Shown here: positions 24,040-37,858 of the stretch, piece by piece
Numbering within the stretch: position 1 is the first letter of the stretch
Layout of the letters: each line of letters starts with the position of its first letter
DNA from: Macquaria australasica
Taxonomy: Eukaryota; Chordata; Actinopteri; Centrarchiformes; Percichthyidae
Reading direction: 5' to 3'
DNA: 64,000 bases
Assembly (NCBI GenBank): GCA_005408345.1
Contig: SEMN01000150.1
Coordinates: 744,001-808,000 of the forward strand
Position numbers and translations under genes: made by a program
Notes under the pieces: model-generated
The model's database searches: none
Told to the model about the DNA's origin: nothing
Seen by the model: the letters and a program-made list of their open reading frames with translations, nothing else

Positions 24040-25698
24040 TCTGCCGAGTCTTCCATTTCTCTTGTTATAAAAAAGGTCATTCTTGTCTCTTCTCCCCTCT
24101 CTCGCTTCAGTGGGTGGTCAAAACTCTGCAGTCTAGCCCCACTATGTATCCGAGAGTGATTACTGCATGTGAGTGTTGGTACATCATCATTACTACATAT
24201 TTTTTGTAGTACTTGTATATGAAAGTGTCCTCTTCCTACTGCAAACAGGTTGACATTCTGATTTCATATCCATCAGTGCTTTACATCCCGCTTAGATCCA
24301 TCATACCCCACAACACTTCCTTTGTCCAGATTGTCATCATCGGACAAGGGGTGTATGTATTCATCTAAATGTATCCTGGGGTACAAATAAAAAAAGTAAT
24401 CACACAGCTCAATTAAGGGCAGAAGGGTGATAATCTTCCTCTCTTCACACTCTTCTTTTCATCACCACCACCTCATCTTTCTTTGCCTTTCATTACCCTC
24501 TTCTCCTGTGTGCATGACCACAGAAACATTTGATTGATAAAGAGACTGTAAACAGCATGACGTGGAGAGCAGCTGACTTCATAAAGAACATCATGTACTG
24601 TTTGGACGGCTCACAAAGACACACAAACACACATACACATGCTCAAACCTACACATAACAGTCAGGCTGTAATTATAAGTGTATCCAATAGCATTATATA
24701 ATTTCCTGCTTATTTGTTTGCATTGTCCTAATTTCTGAGCATGTGTGTGATATCCCCCCCCCCAGCTCTGTAATCAGTACACTATCACTGTCATGAACAC
24801 ACATTTCAGAAGTTACAAAAGGATTTTCTAGCTGCCTTCAAGTGTGTTTTTTTTTTTTTACACTTGCTTAGATGCAAAAAAAACCCCTAAATGTTCTCAC
24901 GCGTGTGCTGTACATGGTTGGATTCTCACGTAGCTGCAGAGACTCATGCACATCTTTCAGCAGTGATGTGGCTAATGAAGCTTGCAGCAGTTAGTCATTC
25001 AGACAGACAAGCAGCACTCACTTATCTCCAAGACATCACTCTTTTCACAGTTTCTCCTATCTCCAGTTTGTTTCTTCCCTTTAACCTACCTTCACACAGT
25101 ATATTCAAGTTGGGGTAGGCAAAACGTGTGCAACCTATGCAAAACCTTCCGAGCCCATGTTTTGTACTATACGCTGTTGTAGGCAAAGGAGGTATTGAAA
25201 TTTTATCACATGTTGCAGGATTTTCAGCAGGATTTTCTGCCATTGAATCAGGCTTTCACCATCTGCAGGGACGTGCATGCGCATCTGCATTTGTATCTCT
25301 GAAATGACCTGTTATTGGCCAAAGTCTCCTGTCACTAGCTACATTTTATAAAGCCTGAAAACAGAGCCAAGAGGAGGTGCAGAGGTAGAAGTTTTCTCTC
25401 AGACCACTTGAATTGCAATATGCTGAGTGGTTATTGGAATTTTTGCTCAATCATGACAAGTGCCTACCCAACCTTTAATGGTCCAAAAACACTTAAGAAT
25501 ATAGACATCTCAAGCATCTACAAAGTGGTAGTTTTAACTTCAAAACATCTTCAGTATGGCTTTAATACAGTTCCTATACACAGTTTATGTATTGGATTAT
25601 TTTTCATGATCAAAAACTTCGACTTACTTTAGGGAGAGAAGAAAGAGATGGTGAAAATATTATACAACATTATAATTTTCACCCCAGGACCTCCCATA
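24038..25698. other. Intergenic, no supported gene
   Basis: Contains a C10 run (24756-24765) and a T12 run near 24848. No exon or mobile element supported. Confidence 0.5.
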
Positions 25699-25710
25699 AA
25701 GGTGCATTCT

Positions 25711-25995
25711 TCAATTACAGCTGTGGCCCAGGATGTACAGCGGGTCGTCCGCCAATCCCAGGGTTGGCGGTTCGATCCCCAGCGCCTCCTGTCCACATGT
25801 TGAAGGGTCCTTGGGCAAGACACTGAACCCTAAGTTGCTCCTGATTGGAGACCATGGTGCGTCAATGTAATTTAACAATTGAGACTGTTTGAAACCAATT
25901 GCTGCAACCATAGTCCATTGTGTCTTTGCGTGTGTGTGGAAGGGTACAGTATGTGCTGCCTTTGTCTCAGATGGATGAAACTGAAAATCAAAATC
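25711..25995 (+). mobile_element. tRNA-derived SINE with probable target-site duplication
   Basis: Seen: a degenerate box A (GTGGCCCAGGATGTACAG), a perfect box B GGTTCGATCCC at 25769-25779, then GTCCTTGGGCAAGACACTGA, the hallmark body of a very common percomorph SINE. It ends in an A-rich AAAATCAAAATC tail. The flanks AAGGTGCATTCT (25699-25710) and AAGGTGATTCT (25996-26006) differ by one missing base and look like the target duplication. The minus-strand 114-codon frame over this segment is an artefact. Confidence 0.85.
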
Positions 25996-26006
25996 AAGGT
26001 GATTCT

Positions 26007-27798
<1,792 letters not shown>

Positions 27799-28118
27799 CA
27801 GCCTTGTGGCTTGGTCATGACATTTACGTTGGGTATTATTGTGACACGAAGGCCTGCTGACTGACAGGCGTTAATTGCACATTTTATTAATTTCTTTTTT
27901 TTTTTACCTTCTTTCTAGTTTACAGCATCTGAGAGATGTCTGTGCACTAATGCACTCTCCATGACCCACATTCTTACCCCACATTTCCACCATTCTGCCC
28001 CAGAGAGTTGCTCTCTCAGTGGGGAAAGTTCCAGGTTTAAACCCCTTCTTCTCCCTGGATGTCTGGACCGCTCAGGAGTGGTAAAACGGTCCATGATGGA
28101 TGCTCATAGCATTAAAGC

Positions 28119-28119
<1 letters not shown>

Positions 28120-28173
<54 letters not shown>
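28120..28173. repeat. (GT)n microsatellite
   Basis: About 27 GT copies, same strand sense as the 27689 tract 330 bp away. Confidence 0.97.
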
Positions 28174-29839
28174 TCCCACAGAGAAAGTCTTTTATGGGGA
28201 GCATAGTAGGGTGGTGGAGTTTGTTAACCACAGGCTGAGTCTCTCCACTGCATGTGGATCAGAGTTTATTATGATTATAATAATGCAACCGTTAAAGTAA
28301 TAGTATGTATTAGATTAATATGCAATAAACAGCCTGAAAAAGTGCGGATACATTTAGAGCTATCTTTTATTTATTTAGTAATTATTCCACCAGTTTATAA
28401 GGCCAACTTGGATGTATAGTGCCTCTCCCCTCCTCTTGCAGTTGCAGCTCACTGTGTACTGTGACTTGCACTTTACCAGTCAAAAAAAGTATAGGAATAA
28501 TCATGTCATTGCAATTTAACACAGACATGTGTTGCCTGTGATCGATTTTGCACACTGCCAGTCCACAGCTGTCTCGGGTTGGGGTATGCTCTGTCTGGCT
28601 GACCCTCCTCTGAATGCAGATTACTAATGGGAGAGAATGAGACGGACAGAAAGAAAGTAAAAAAGAGAAGTCTTCCTCATCTCCCCCCGGAGAAACGCGG
28701 CTCATACACTATTCTCCTTGGAATGCCTTGGGGGATGCTGGGAATTGGAGGCACTTGAGTTGCTTGACTGTAGTTCTTTAGCTAAATTGAGCTCCAGCTG
28801 AATTCCCTGTGGATTAGCCCAAAACTGCAGCCGGCCTGACTGGCAGCTCACAACCGTCGCCCGCTGTCACTTCAATACCCACAGTATAACACAGCAAAGT
28901 CCACCATAGCTTTCACTGCAGTAGTGAGACATTATTAATGGGTCATCAGCCTTCTAACACCTAATAGTGTTGACGCGAAGATGGACTTTGACTCAAATTT
29001 TCCCTGACAGCGTGTCTAAATATGTGAGAGATGGTAAGAGAGAGAGAGGGAAGGGGGAGAGGGTGATGCTATTAAAATGTTTTAGAGACCTTTTTACTGA
29101 GAGAAAAGGTGGAAGATCAGGCTGAATTTTAGAGTGAGCTCAGAGGCTTTGCTTATTGCAGGGGTGTTCAATTTGATGTATCATACAGAGGATCAATTGT
29201 CATTTTCTGTATGACTGTATGAGCTTCTTAGCAACCTTAAAGTAGTTTCAAAACACAAAAGTATCCATGCATACGCCCTTTTTTTCTTGAACATATTCTA
29301 CATATTCCTGTCATAACACAGTTCTTGTGAGGCAGAAACTGATATGGAAGACTGAAACTTTGAATCTACATCTAATTTGGACAAAGTTTACTCTGCAGCT
29401 GATGAAGTACAATACACGGAAATCCAGTGTGGCACTAACCACATTTCTTACAACAACACATGAACACGGCGACAGCTGGAAGACAACAGGGAAATCAGAT
29501 TACCATGACAACACAATCTGTTTAGTGCCTTGTGCTTTTGCATGTTATAAATTAGCAGACGACTGAAGCAAAAATAAACAATTGTTCATTGTCTGCAGCA
29601 TTGGAGGATGTCTTGACATCTAACAAATTATTGACATTCATGTATTTTGAATAAATTGTAATCATATTTAGTAGGCCTAATATTTGAAATGTCACTCTGG
29701 ACTCCTGACATCAGAGAGGCAGCAGTGCAGAAATACATACTGTTGGCGTATATACCTTTCATACCTGCCTCCCATTTCACAAAGTTGGATCCCTCTCCCT
29801 CTACGCTCCAAGTTTGCACCAATCCCTGGTCAAGTCCCT
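28174..29839. other. Intergenic with a possible conserved block
   Basis: No gene. The 28710-28985 part is repeat-free, moderately GC-rich and motif-dense (TTTAGCTAAATTGAGCTCCA, GACATTATTAATGGGTCATC) and could be regulatory. A hAT-like AGGGGTGTTCAATTTGATGT phrase occurs at 29160 without a partner end. Confidence 0.4.
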
Positions 29840-30120
29840 AACCACATGCTAATATATGCTAATCCACTTTGAATTTACACGCCACTTTTAGCCAATGAGC
29901 TCAGCTAGAACAAAAGGCTGGAGGTAACCTTTCTCTCATCACTCAGCCGCTGCAGCTCTGGATAAAAGTCTTTTCAGAGCAGAAGATGTGCACAGAGACA
30001 CAATCAGCCTCCAAAACAGCTCCCGCTGTGCACGCTTGATTTTTCCACCAGACTTTCTAAATGTATAAAAGTGAGAAAATCCTCAGTGAGATATCAGAGC
30101 AGGCAAAGAGTGAGTAAGAT
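29840..30120 (+). promoter_or_regulatory. Promoter-like block (tandem octamers, CCAAT box, TATA-like boxes, splice donor)
   Basis: Seen: two ATGCTAAT sites at 29846-29853 and 29856-29863 (10 bp apart), CCAAT at 29892-29896, GGATAAAAG around 29961-29968 and TATAAAA at 30064-30070. A strong donor-like GTGAGTAAG starts at 30110. Inference: a plus-strand TATA promoter with a short first exon is possible, perhaps for a non-coding transcript. No downstream exon is recognised, so this remains weak. Confidence 0.22.
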
Positions 30121-32234
30121 CCGGTTTTATATCTGTGTGCATTTCAGTGGCACTTAAGCTAACGAGACAATCCTCAATTTCTATTCTCTGGAAATCTCCC
30201 AGAGAAGGACTTTTTTCCCTCCACAGTGAATTTGGTTGTATTCACCAAAGCATTTGTTCCTGCACACTGAGAGTTTTCTTTTACCCCTCTCTGTGAGTGG
30301 AAGGCTGAGTGTGAAAAGCCTGGTTAACCTCAGTCAGGGCCTTGGGGGATACTAGAGTGCTATATGCAACATGTCGGAGGCTTAATGATGGCTCACAGTC
30401 AGCTCCAGCTCAAGTCGGCCTCCACTGTGTGAATGTGCATGGACTGAATGTGCATGTGGGCCCACGTGTGTGTGGGGGTGTGTGTGATTATACATCTGAA
30501 TGTGCCTCTGTGTGTGTTTCTAAGATCAAGGGTTAACTACATAGGGCAACATGTCAAAGGCAGGTCTTTGGTAGGTGAAAACACTGCCAGCTCCACTCAG
30601 CAGTTACCATGGAGACAGCGCTGCTAATTCTCGACTGTTCCTCAACAGCTCTGTCACTGTTATCAATGTTATCTACATTGATTTGGTCCCTTTTGCAAAT
30701 TGCTGTTGAAGTGAAAGGCATTTCAAATTTAAAGGCTCTATCGCTCATCTCAATTGTTTCATGTTGATAATTGATCTCCAGCTTTATAGCGGACATGTCA
30801 GAGAATCAGTTGCAATTCAGAGTTTCAGATATATTCAAACTTATACTGAATCAGAATTGCTTTTTTTCTGCCACCAGTAGGTTTTAGTTGAACATTCTTA
30901 TTAGCAATTGCTACTGGCACAGTTATACAGAAGTTAAACTTAAATTGTTACATCCAATCTTTGTCATTGTCAGGTACTCTTTTTATTATAGCTGTTTTGT
31001 GATTGCTGATTTAGTTTTCCTGTGATCAGTTTACTGCCAACCAAGCTGGCCATTATACTAGCTGTCTGACTGTGTGTTCAGACAGAGCACCAGGTGAATT
31101 TTAGAGGCGGCTCGATTGCATACAAAGTCGTTACAAAGACGAGGTCGGACACAACTTCACCTCGGGAACCTGAAAGACTTTTTTTTTGCGCTTGTCCTGG
31201 GGCTTTATGAATTACTTGATAAATGTACAGAGATCAGAGGAAAAATGATATAAACTGGAGGGAAATAATAGAAATAACTGAAGTTCCAGACACACAATTG
31301 ATATGTCCATTTCTAACTAGCTTACATCGTCTGTACAGTTGGTGCAATGGGTGTTTGGGGCAATGGTCCAATTTGCTTGAATGACGACAGGCGAAAACTC
31401 GTTTCACTGGTCATACTTTGTTTCTTCCTGGTATGATGGACATTGTAACTAATTTGACAGACAAGGTGTGTTTAGACAGAAAGCAAAGAGAATTTTAGCC
31501 TTGAGTCATTCGCATGAATTTGACCGCCGGACCGCACGTTCATTTGCTCCAAACAGCCAATGTACCAGCTATACGGTAGCTGTAAGCAAGCTAGCAACAG
31601 ATGCACCGACCATGTTTCCCTCCAGTCTCTCTCCTTTTCCCTCTAATCTCTGCATGTTTATGAAGCAGATTCATAAAGGAAACAATGCAAGTTTAAATAT
31701 TTTCAACTTGTGCAGACGCGTCTTTGCATCAATTGGCGCCACCTGGGCAAATTCTTTAATCGCATCTTTCCTTTGACATTGCATGCAATCGTGCTGTCTC
31801 TAAATTTAAATTTATTAAACACTCCATAAGTTTTTACTTTTGTGATTCCAGTTTCCTTGTTACTGAACTAATCTTTTTTTTTACTACACCTTTGGTCTAA
31901 CTCCTGTTTATGGTATCTTTTTTTTCCGATTTATAATCACTATCCTTGAATTACTTGTCCAATACTGTTTTCACAGTTTTACAATTTCTTCCAGTAAAAA
32001 CTTCAAAGGCAATCTGTTGTGTTCAACTTTTATTGGAAGTGTGTTTAGCTTGCATAGCTGTGCACCTACACGCATAGTGAGGGCAGAAGGTATGCGCACA
32101 CACACATCCCTGGAGAAAGTTTCAAAGATAAAGTGAGGGCATAGCTCACATTTTTAGATTATTTTTCGCTCTTCCCTAAAACTACTGAGATTCTTACAAT
32201 TACTAGACAAGAAACTCATTAAAAGTGGACATTG
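30121..32234. other. Intergenic, no supported gene
   Basis: No exon, RNA or element supported. Small GT-rich patch at 30464-30515. Confidence 0.5.
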
Positions 32235-32320
32235 GAGGCTAGCTCACCTGGTAGAGTGTGTACCATTAAGGCTGAGTCCTTACGGAGCGGAACCCGGGCC
32301 CTTTGCTGCATGTCATGCAT

Positions 32321-32353
<33 letters not shown>
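32235..32353 (+). mobile_element. Complete short tRNA-derived SINE with perfect 12-bp target duplication
   Basis: Seen: box A TAGCTCACCTGG at 32240-32251, a degenerate box B (GGAACCCGGGCC) near 32289, then CTTTGCTGCATGTCATGC and an (AT)n tail at 32324-32353. The 12-mer AAGTGGACATTG occurs at 32223-32234 and again at 32354-32365, immediately flanking the insertion. Known: this body matches a widespread fish SINE usually followed by a longer pyrimidine-rich segment. Here the 3' part is short or replaced by the AT tract. It is tRNA-related but not a functional tRNA gene. Confidence 0.85.

Positions 32354-32354
<1 letters not shown>
32324..32354. repeat. (AT)n microsatellite at SINE 3' end
   Basis: About 15 AT copies forming the tail of the SINE. 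Confidence 0.95.
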
Positions 32355-32356
<2 letters not shown>

Positions 32357-32499
32357 TGGACATTGAAAGTACTTTTAAATTAAGCAGAATGGAGAAGCTA
32401 TCAATACCACCAAAATATTTTCTTATCTAAATTGAAGCACTCATCAGCGAGACGTGCTTTTAGATATTAGAGCTGTGAAATGACAAACTCAGCACCTTT

Positions 32500-32780
32500 C
32501 ATCTGATATTTAATTTGATTTGTAAGCTGTCTTGGTACTCAGATCTCTCATTTCTATCAAAGGAAAAGAGCTGAATAAAAGTGATAATTCTGAAGCTTTG
32601 AGGACACATGAGATCTCTTCTGCAGAGAAAATAAGATCTTTGGATGGTTCTGCAGGCTTTGTGCTGTTTGGACAATTGCCTTGTCAGATCACATTGAAAG
32701 ACAAACTGATTAGAGGCAGTTTCTAGCATGCCACATGTATTTGAATGGCTAATTAAAATGCAGTATGAGTCATCATGGAC
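32500..32780. promoter_or_regulatory. Candidate conserved non-coding element
   Basis: Repeat-free; contains CTTTGAGG and ATCAAAGG (TCF-like), ATTTGAATGGCTAATTAAAATGC (homeodomain) and a TGAGTCATCA AP-1-type core at 32766-32775. Both strands have a ~64-76-codon open frame, which is not significant. Candidate on composition only. Confidence 0.25.
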
Positions 32781-32879
32781 ACTGTAAGCACATTATACTT
32801 GCATTATAACTGCCTTGACTGTTGATGTTACTCAGACAGTATGATCAGATCATGCACAACAACTACAATAACAACAACC

Positions 32880-32893
32880 ACTACTACTACTAC

Positions 32894-32927
<34 letters not shown>
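32880..32927. repeat. (ACT)n-(AAT)n compound trinucleotide repeat
   Basis: Five ACT units followed by about eleven AAT units. Confidence 0.97.
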
Positions 32928-33125
32928 TTCAAATGTACCCTACCTAACAAGATCAAAAAAGGTCAAACAACACAATAACTAAACATTGAAATAAATTCTG
33001 TTTATATATGACTATTTGTGAAATTGAAAACTGTGTCATTAGTTTTGCAGGTATTTGGTCAAACCAAAGTACTGGACAAATAAAACATTTGACCTGATGA
33101 TTGCTACATGTGAAGTAAAGGGAAC

Positions 33126-33470
33126 ACCACAGTTATCAGGATTCATCCTCTGGGCACCTTGGATATCTGTACCAAATGTCATGGCATTACACTCAGTAGT
33201 TGTTGAAAACTTTTACTAAAAACCCTAAATATCAACCTGCTAATGGCTCTAAAGGAAATGGCAGGAGATCACCAAAGTCAGTAGGCATCATCCACTGGGG
33301 ACCATAAATGTCTTTACAGAGTTTAATGGCAGTTCATAAAATTGTTGTTGAGATATTTCAGTCTGGACCAATGTGGTGGAGCAACTACCCAACAGACCGC
33401 AAGACAGACAAACTGACATTGCCATTAGAGCCACTACTACATACTAAAAATGTTTTGATGAAAGGTAGTT
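33126..33470 (+). repeat. Teleost dispersed repeat with two related modules
   Basis: Two related modules: CATCCTCTGGGCACCTTGGA with ATCTGTACCAAATGTCATGG, then CATCCACTGGGGACCATAAA with TGTCTTTACAGAGTTTAATG. They are followed by GTTGTTGAGATATTTCAGTC, TGGACCAATGTGGTGGA and a GACAGACAAACTGACATTGC end. I recognise this order as a common fish genome repeat. Class uncertain; borders approximate. Confidence 0.6.
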
Positions 33471-33530
33471 TAGGCAGAGTTAACTTTAGATTTATGCAGT
33501 GGATCCTTGAAATTCAGCCTGTTTTACGTC

Positions 33531-33790
33531 AATTCAATTCAATTCAATTCAGTTTTATTTATATAGCGCCATATCATAACAAAGTTATCTCAGGGCACTT
33601 TTTCGAATAGAGCAGGTCTAGACCGACTCTTTATATTTACAGAGACCCAACAGTTCCCACCATGAGCAAGCACTAGGCGACAGTGGCAAGGAAAAACTCC
33701 CTTTTAACAGGTAGAAACCTCGAGCAGAACCAGGCTCTGGGTGGGCGGTCATCTGCCTTGACCATGTCCAGTAAAGGGGAGCACTGGCAC
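33531..33790 (+). repeat. Teleost 'TTTATATAGCGCC' dispersed repeat
   Basis: Begins with (TCAAT)n then TTTTATTTATATAGCGCC. It continues through CAGGTCTAGACCGACTC, GAGCAAGCACTAGGCGACAG, AAGGAAAAACTCCCTTTTAA, AGAAACCTCGAGCAGAACCA and TGGGCGGTCATCTGCC. Known: this string is among the most frequently encountered dispersed repeats in percomorph genomes. Its class is not certain to me. 3' border approximate. Confidence 0.75.
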
Positions 33791-35080
33791 TGCCTGTGGT
33801 TAACACAGACCCAAAAGACTTGACTAATGGGTACAAAGAGGTGCTCGTATACGTGCAGTACATATTTTGGATGTGTATATCAGTCTTGCAGTGTCTTTTT
33901 TTTTTACTGTGAGAATCTCCAGGGCCATCCACATCGCATCCACAAACACACTCACAAACACGCACGAAACCATTACACAACAGCCAACAAACAATTCTAT
34001 TTGCCTTCCCCCAGACGCAGCTTCCTTCATTGCAGCATTAAAGGGGAGAGATTATTTCCTCTATTTCCAGGGAAATGGATTTTATATCAGTTGTGTGTTT
34101 GTAAATCAGACCTCCATTTCCAAGAAAGCAGGGGGTATTACTCTTATCTCCTTGACTGTATTTTTAAAAGCTCAACAATATAGGTTACAACTTCTCAGAT
34201 TTCCTACCTGCCTACTGGGAACATGCTTTTACTGTTACAGCTGGTACATCTCTAGTGGAATAAATCAATTAAAGTACAAAGGTAGAATAAAGAAACATGA
34301 ACACGCCATGCTTCCTGCCACTTTTGAAAATAGATGTTTTTAGATAGATAGATGATTTTTCATGATTGGTTATCACTCTCTTTGAACCCAATCTCCCAAC
34401 ACTAAGTTAAGGAATACAGTATATAATTTGCATTTAGATGGATAAGTTACTGGAGGAAATTCACATCATTCTATTGACAACGCTTACTGAATTAAGTTCA
34501 ATTTTGCATGCCTTCACTTGTCGTGGAAAGTTTGGAAATACTGATCCCAGTTTGCTGATAATGTGGGAGCTGTGGGATAAAAGACCCTGGACTGCTCAAA
34601 CTTCACTTATCCCGATTCCTACCCACGCACACCCACTGGGGCACAGTAAAGTTGGGCCCCGGCCACCATCAAAGTTTTTTTTTGTTTTTGATTCATCATA
34701 GACTTGTAAGATACCATACCGACAAGAGGGGAGAGGAAAATGCAGAGAGAGAGAAATCGCCGATCAAAATCGATGAAGATGACGAAGACTAAGGTAGTCT
34801 GATTGAAATCTGCAGGGCTTAAGTCATTTATGAGATCTGCAAAACCAAATGTGATTACCCATACCTCCCTGGACCTCCCTCCCCCATCCCCCCTACTCCT
34901 TCTCTCTTTTCATTCTTCACTGGATCTGTCACTCAGCCCTGAAATATTTATGCCCGGCTCTGAAAAATGAATGCATCTGCCGAAAGGAGCAGAAGTTGAA
35001 GAGAGGGAAGTTAGTCGTTTCGCAAGATCCTCTCTCATGATGAAAGTGACAGAGGGCTTTGAGTGAAGCCGTTGCTTCAG
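33791..35080. other. Intergenic, no supported gene
   Basis: A 158-codon plus-strand open frame (33867-34343) and others overlap but have no domain. The 34900-35075 part (GAAATATTTATGCCCGGCTC, AAATGAATGCATCTGCCG) is unique-looking and could be conserved regulatory DNA. Confidence 0.4.
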
Positions 35081-35154
35081 GACACGTGGATGACGTGACG
35101 GCTCACGGCGGAAGTGTGACACGTGGATGACGTGACGGCTCACGGCGGAAGTGT
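35081..35154. repeat. Perfect 37-bp tandem duplication with CACGTG and TGACGTGA motifs
   Basis: Unit 1 35081-35117 and unit 2 35118-35154 are identical over 37 bp. Each starts GACACGTGGATGACGTGACG and holds an E-box core CACGTG and a TGACGTGA half-CRE/UPRE-like site, with several CpGs. GC content is far above the surrounding sequence. Perfect identity implies a recent duplication. Confidence 0.95.
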
Positions 35155-35317
35155 GTGATTGTTTGCGTATGTTTACGCATGTGAGTGTACATTGAATGTG
35201 TGTATGTGCACATGCATGTTTCACGTTTGCATGTGATGATGTGAGAAAATCAAGGTAACATTATGCCATTTTAAGTGAGGCGAACTGATAGGGAGACTCA
35301 CAGTCTTCTTCTAAGAG

Positions 35318-35350
35318 AGTGAATGAATGAATGAATGAATGAGAGAGAGA
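35318..35350. repeat. (GAAT)n-(GA)n short repeat
   Basis: Six or so GAAT units followed by four GA units. Confidence 0.9.
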
Positions 35351-35570
35351 TCTGAACATTTGCTGAGTTTGTATTACTACCACATAAATAAGTCAGAGGT
35401 GAGTTCTGCCATATTTGACCTCAGGATTCTACTGGTTGATGAGACTGACAAGTTCAGTACACGCACCACACACAGTAACAACTGGGTGAGACTGGGTGTG
35501 TTCGGATCAATGCATTGTGCATAGTGAAAATAATGGACCTTCATTGGAGGTTCTCCCTACTACTACTACT

Positions 35571-35571
<1 letters not shown>

Positions 35572-35619
<48 letters not shown>
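35572..35619. repeat. (CT)n microsatellite
   Basis: 24 CT copies, preceded by (CTA)5 at 35556-35570. Confidence 0.97.
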
Positions 35620-35622
<3 letters not shown>

Positions 35623-35760
35623 CTTTCTATTTAATTGGCTGCAGAGTTTCTTGGCTCTCAGTCTCTACAAAGTACATTTTGTATTGATCCTCTTTCCTTG
35701 GCTTCACAGACTCTGCTTCCCATAGTTATCCCATCTACTGCTGGTGTCTCTATCAGTTGG

Positions 35761-35762
<2 letters not shown>

Positions 35763-35796
<34 letters not shown>
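35763..35796. repeat. (CA)n microsatellite
   Basis: About 17 CA copies. Confidence 0.97.
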
Positions 35797-35798
<2 letters not shown>

Positions 35799-37858
35799 GA
35801 GATCACAAACACTTAAATAGTGCCTCTTTATGAAGCCTTATGTAAGCCATGGGAAATTAAATTGGGCATAATTTGTCACAGACACTCTTTCCTTTTAGTC
35901 TAAAGTTTTTCCTAGTCATTCCACTTTGCAATTAGCTGTGATGTGACAAAAATCAAAAATTTCACATTCACTTCTTTCAGAAAAAAACAAACAACCCAAA
36001 ACAAAATCCATAGATTTCATACAATCTGTAAAAGTTTAAGTTCATAGTATAATTTAGCCAGTAGGTGTATAGCTAGTGTCACTCCTTACTATAATGATTA
36101 GTGGGCCAATTAGTGTACTGGCAACCAGTCAGGACTACCAGCCCACTAGTTAACATCAACAGTCAGGCAACATGACTATGAGGGGTGCATGTTATGAAAA
36201 TAAATTGATTCTGACCACCAAAGCAAATGCATTTCAACACTCACCCACTTAATAATTATTAATTCAACTTTTAATGCAAAGGGAACAGCGGTGTTATGAA
36301 GTTATACTTGGTGCAATAAAACATAAAATTATAGGTTTATAGAAAATAACTTTTTGGGTCCTTGGAGACATAAAATATGGGTGAAAAAGCTTTAAAAAGT
36401 GGTGTGTGATACAAATATATTTTTTATTCGAAACATTCAGAATTGCTTCAATACTGCTGCGTCTGCCTTGTTCTCAGGGCTGCAACTGAATGTCATGAAG
36501 ATGCAGTTTTGTTCCCTTTTGTGCAATCCAGATTGCAAATTGTCTCACAATTAGAAATCTACAGTAAGTCATTTGTTACCCTTCATGCACATCTCATCCT
36601 TTCTGAGGGTAGACTTTAAAAGAAACAATTTAATGTAGAGGTGATAACTTTTATTTCGTACTGCCAATTAGGTATTCCAGAGTACTATAGCGAGGTGACA
36701 AACCTATATATAGTGACATAGTGAAGAAAATGGTAATCTGGTGACCTCAATAGGAAACAAATCAGACCGTTATTCACTGGTAACCGTGCTATGAACGGCC
36801 TGTCTCTTACCATCTCAAATCACTTAACTCTACATGCCCACTGATGTCAGAGGTGATTGGCACACCTGTGCAAAGCTTTGATGCTCTTTGGTTTTCCTAA
36901 AGCTTTGTCGCATAACTGGATGGGGGGTACTCATGAATAATACACACCAGCAAGGCTGTACACAACACACTGCTGCTCTGACACACAGTCGACTTGTGTA
37001 TCAACATACTTACATCAGCGCGTCCGAAAACAAGATGTCGGGATTGATATTCATGCTTTTTCACGCACATACACTGAAACACACATGCAGTTGTACGGGG
37101 CGTCCCACAGGTAGCTAATGCAGAATAACATTGTTTCTAGCACACCGACCTATTAATCATGGATGAACTCCTGCATCACTGACAAATCAGCCTAATCTCA
37201 CAGGGGATGGTGTGAGTGTGTATACACAGGCACATGCACACACACACCCGAACACACACACACAGACACACATGCATGCATACACACAGAGGAGTGTGTG
37301 TGGGCACGCACGCACTCATACACACATGCATTTTATCAGTCTAATCTCATAGGAAAGAGCATGCTCTGACTAGCAAACAGAGAATTAATGCAGAGCAGGG
37401 GGCTCTCCTCCCTTCTCCCTCCTCCTGTCTCAATCTTTACTTATCTGTCTTTCTCATGTCCGTCTCCTCCCCACCTCGTCTTCTCTCTCTCCTTTTCTCT
37501 TGTTTCTTTATGTGGAAAACAACAAAACAACATCTGCACGCAGTCTGCAGACAGGCTGGTGAAACACGGCCAGCAGATTGATGGTCTCAGAGACAATCCT
37601 TGGATTTTTCCTGAATTTTTATCGAATAGCACACCTCTCTCACGTCTACTGTAATAACTATCATAAATAAAAACAGGTGCTTCTTCATTCAGCACACACA
37701 CACACAGATACGTGAATACACACATGCACATACATTTAATGACTAAGCAGACTAATGGCCTGAGGAACATACTGAAAAAGAGGCTACTTTGCAGCAGAGC
37801 AGTTGAATATCTACTATGCATGAGATGTGGGTCCATGCAGGTTTATGTGTGTGTTTAT
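35797..37858. other. Intergenic, no supported gene
   Basis: AT-rich unique-looking sequence, then imperfect CA/GT-rich DNA at 37217-37325. No exon or element supported. Confidence 0.45.

Noticed and set aside
32235..32353. Possible tRNA gene (box A/B-like)
   Set aside because: Degenerate box B, no cloverleaf, and flanking target duplications show it is a SINE.
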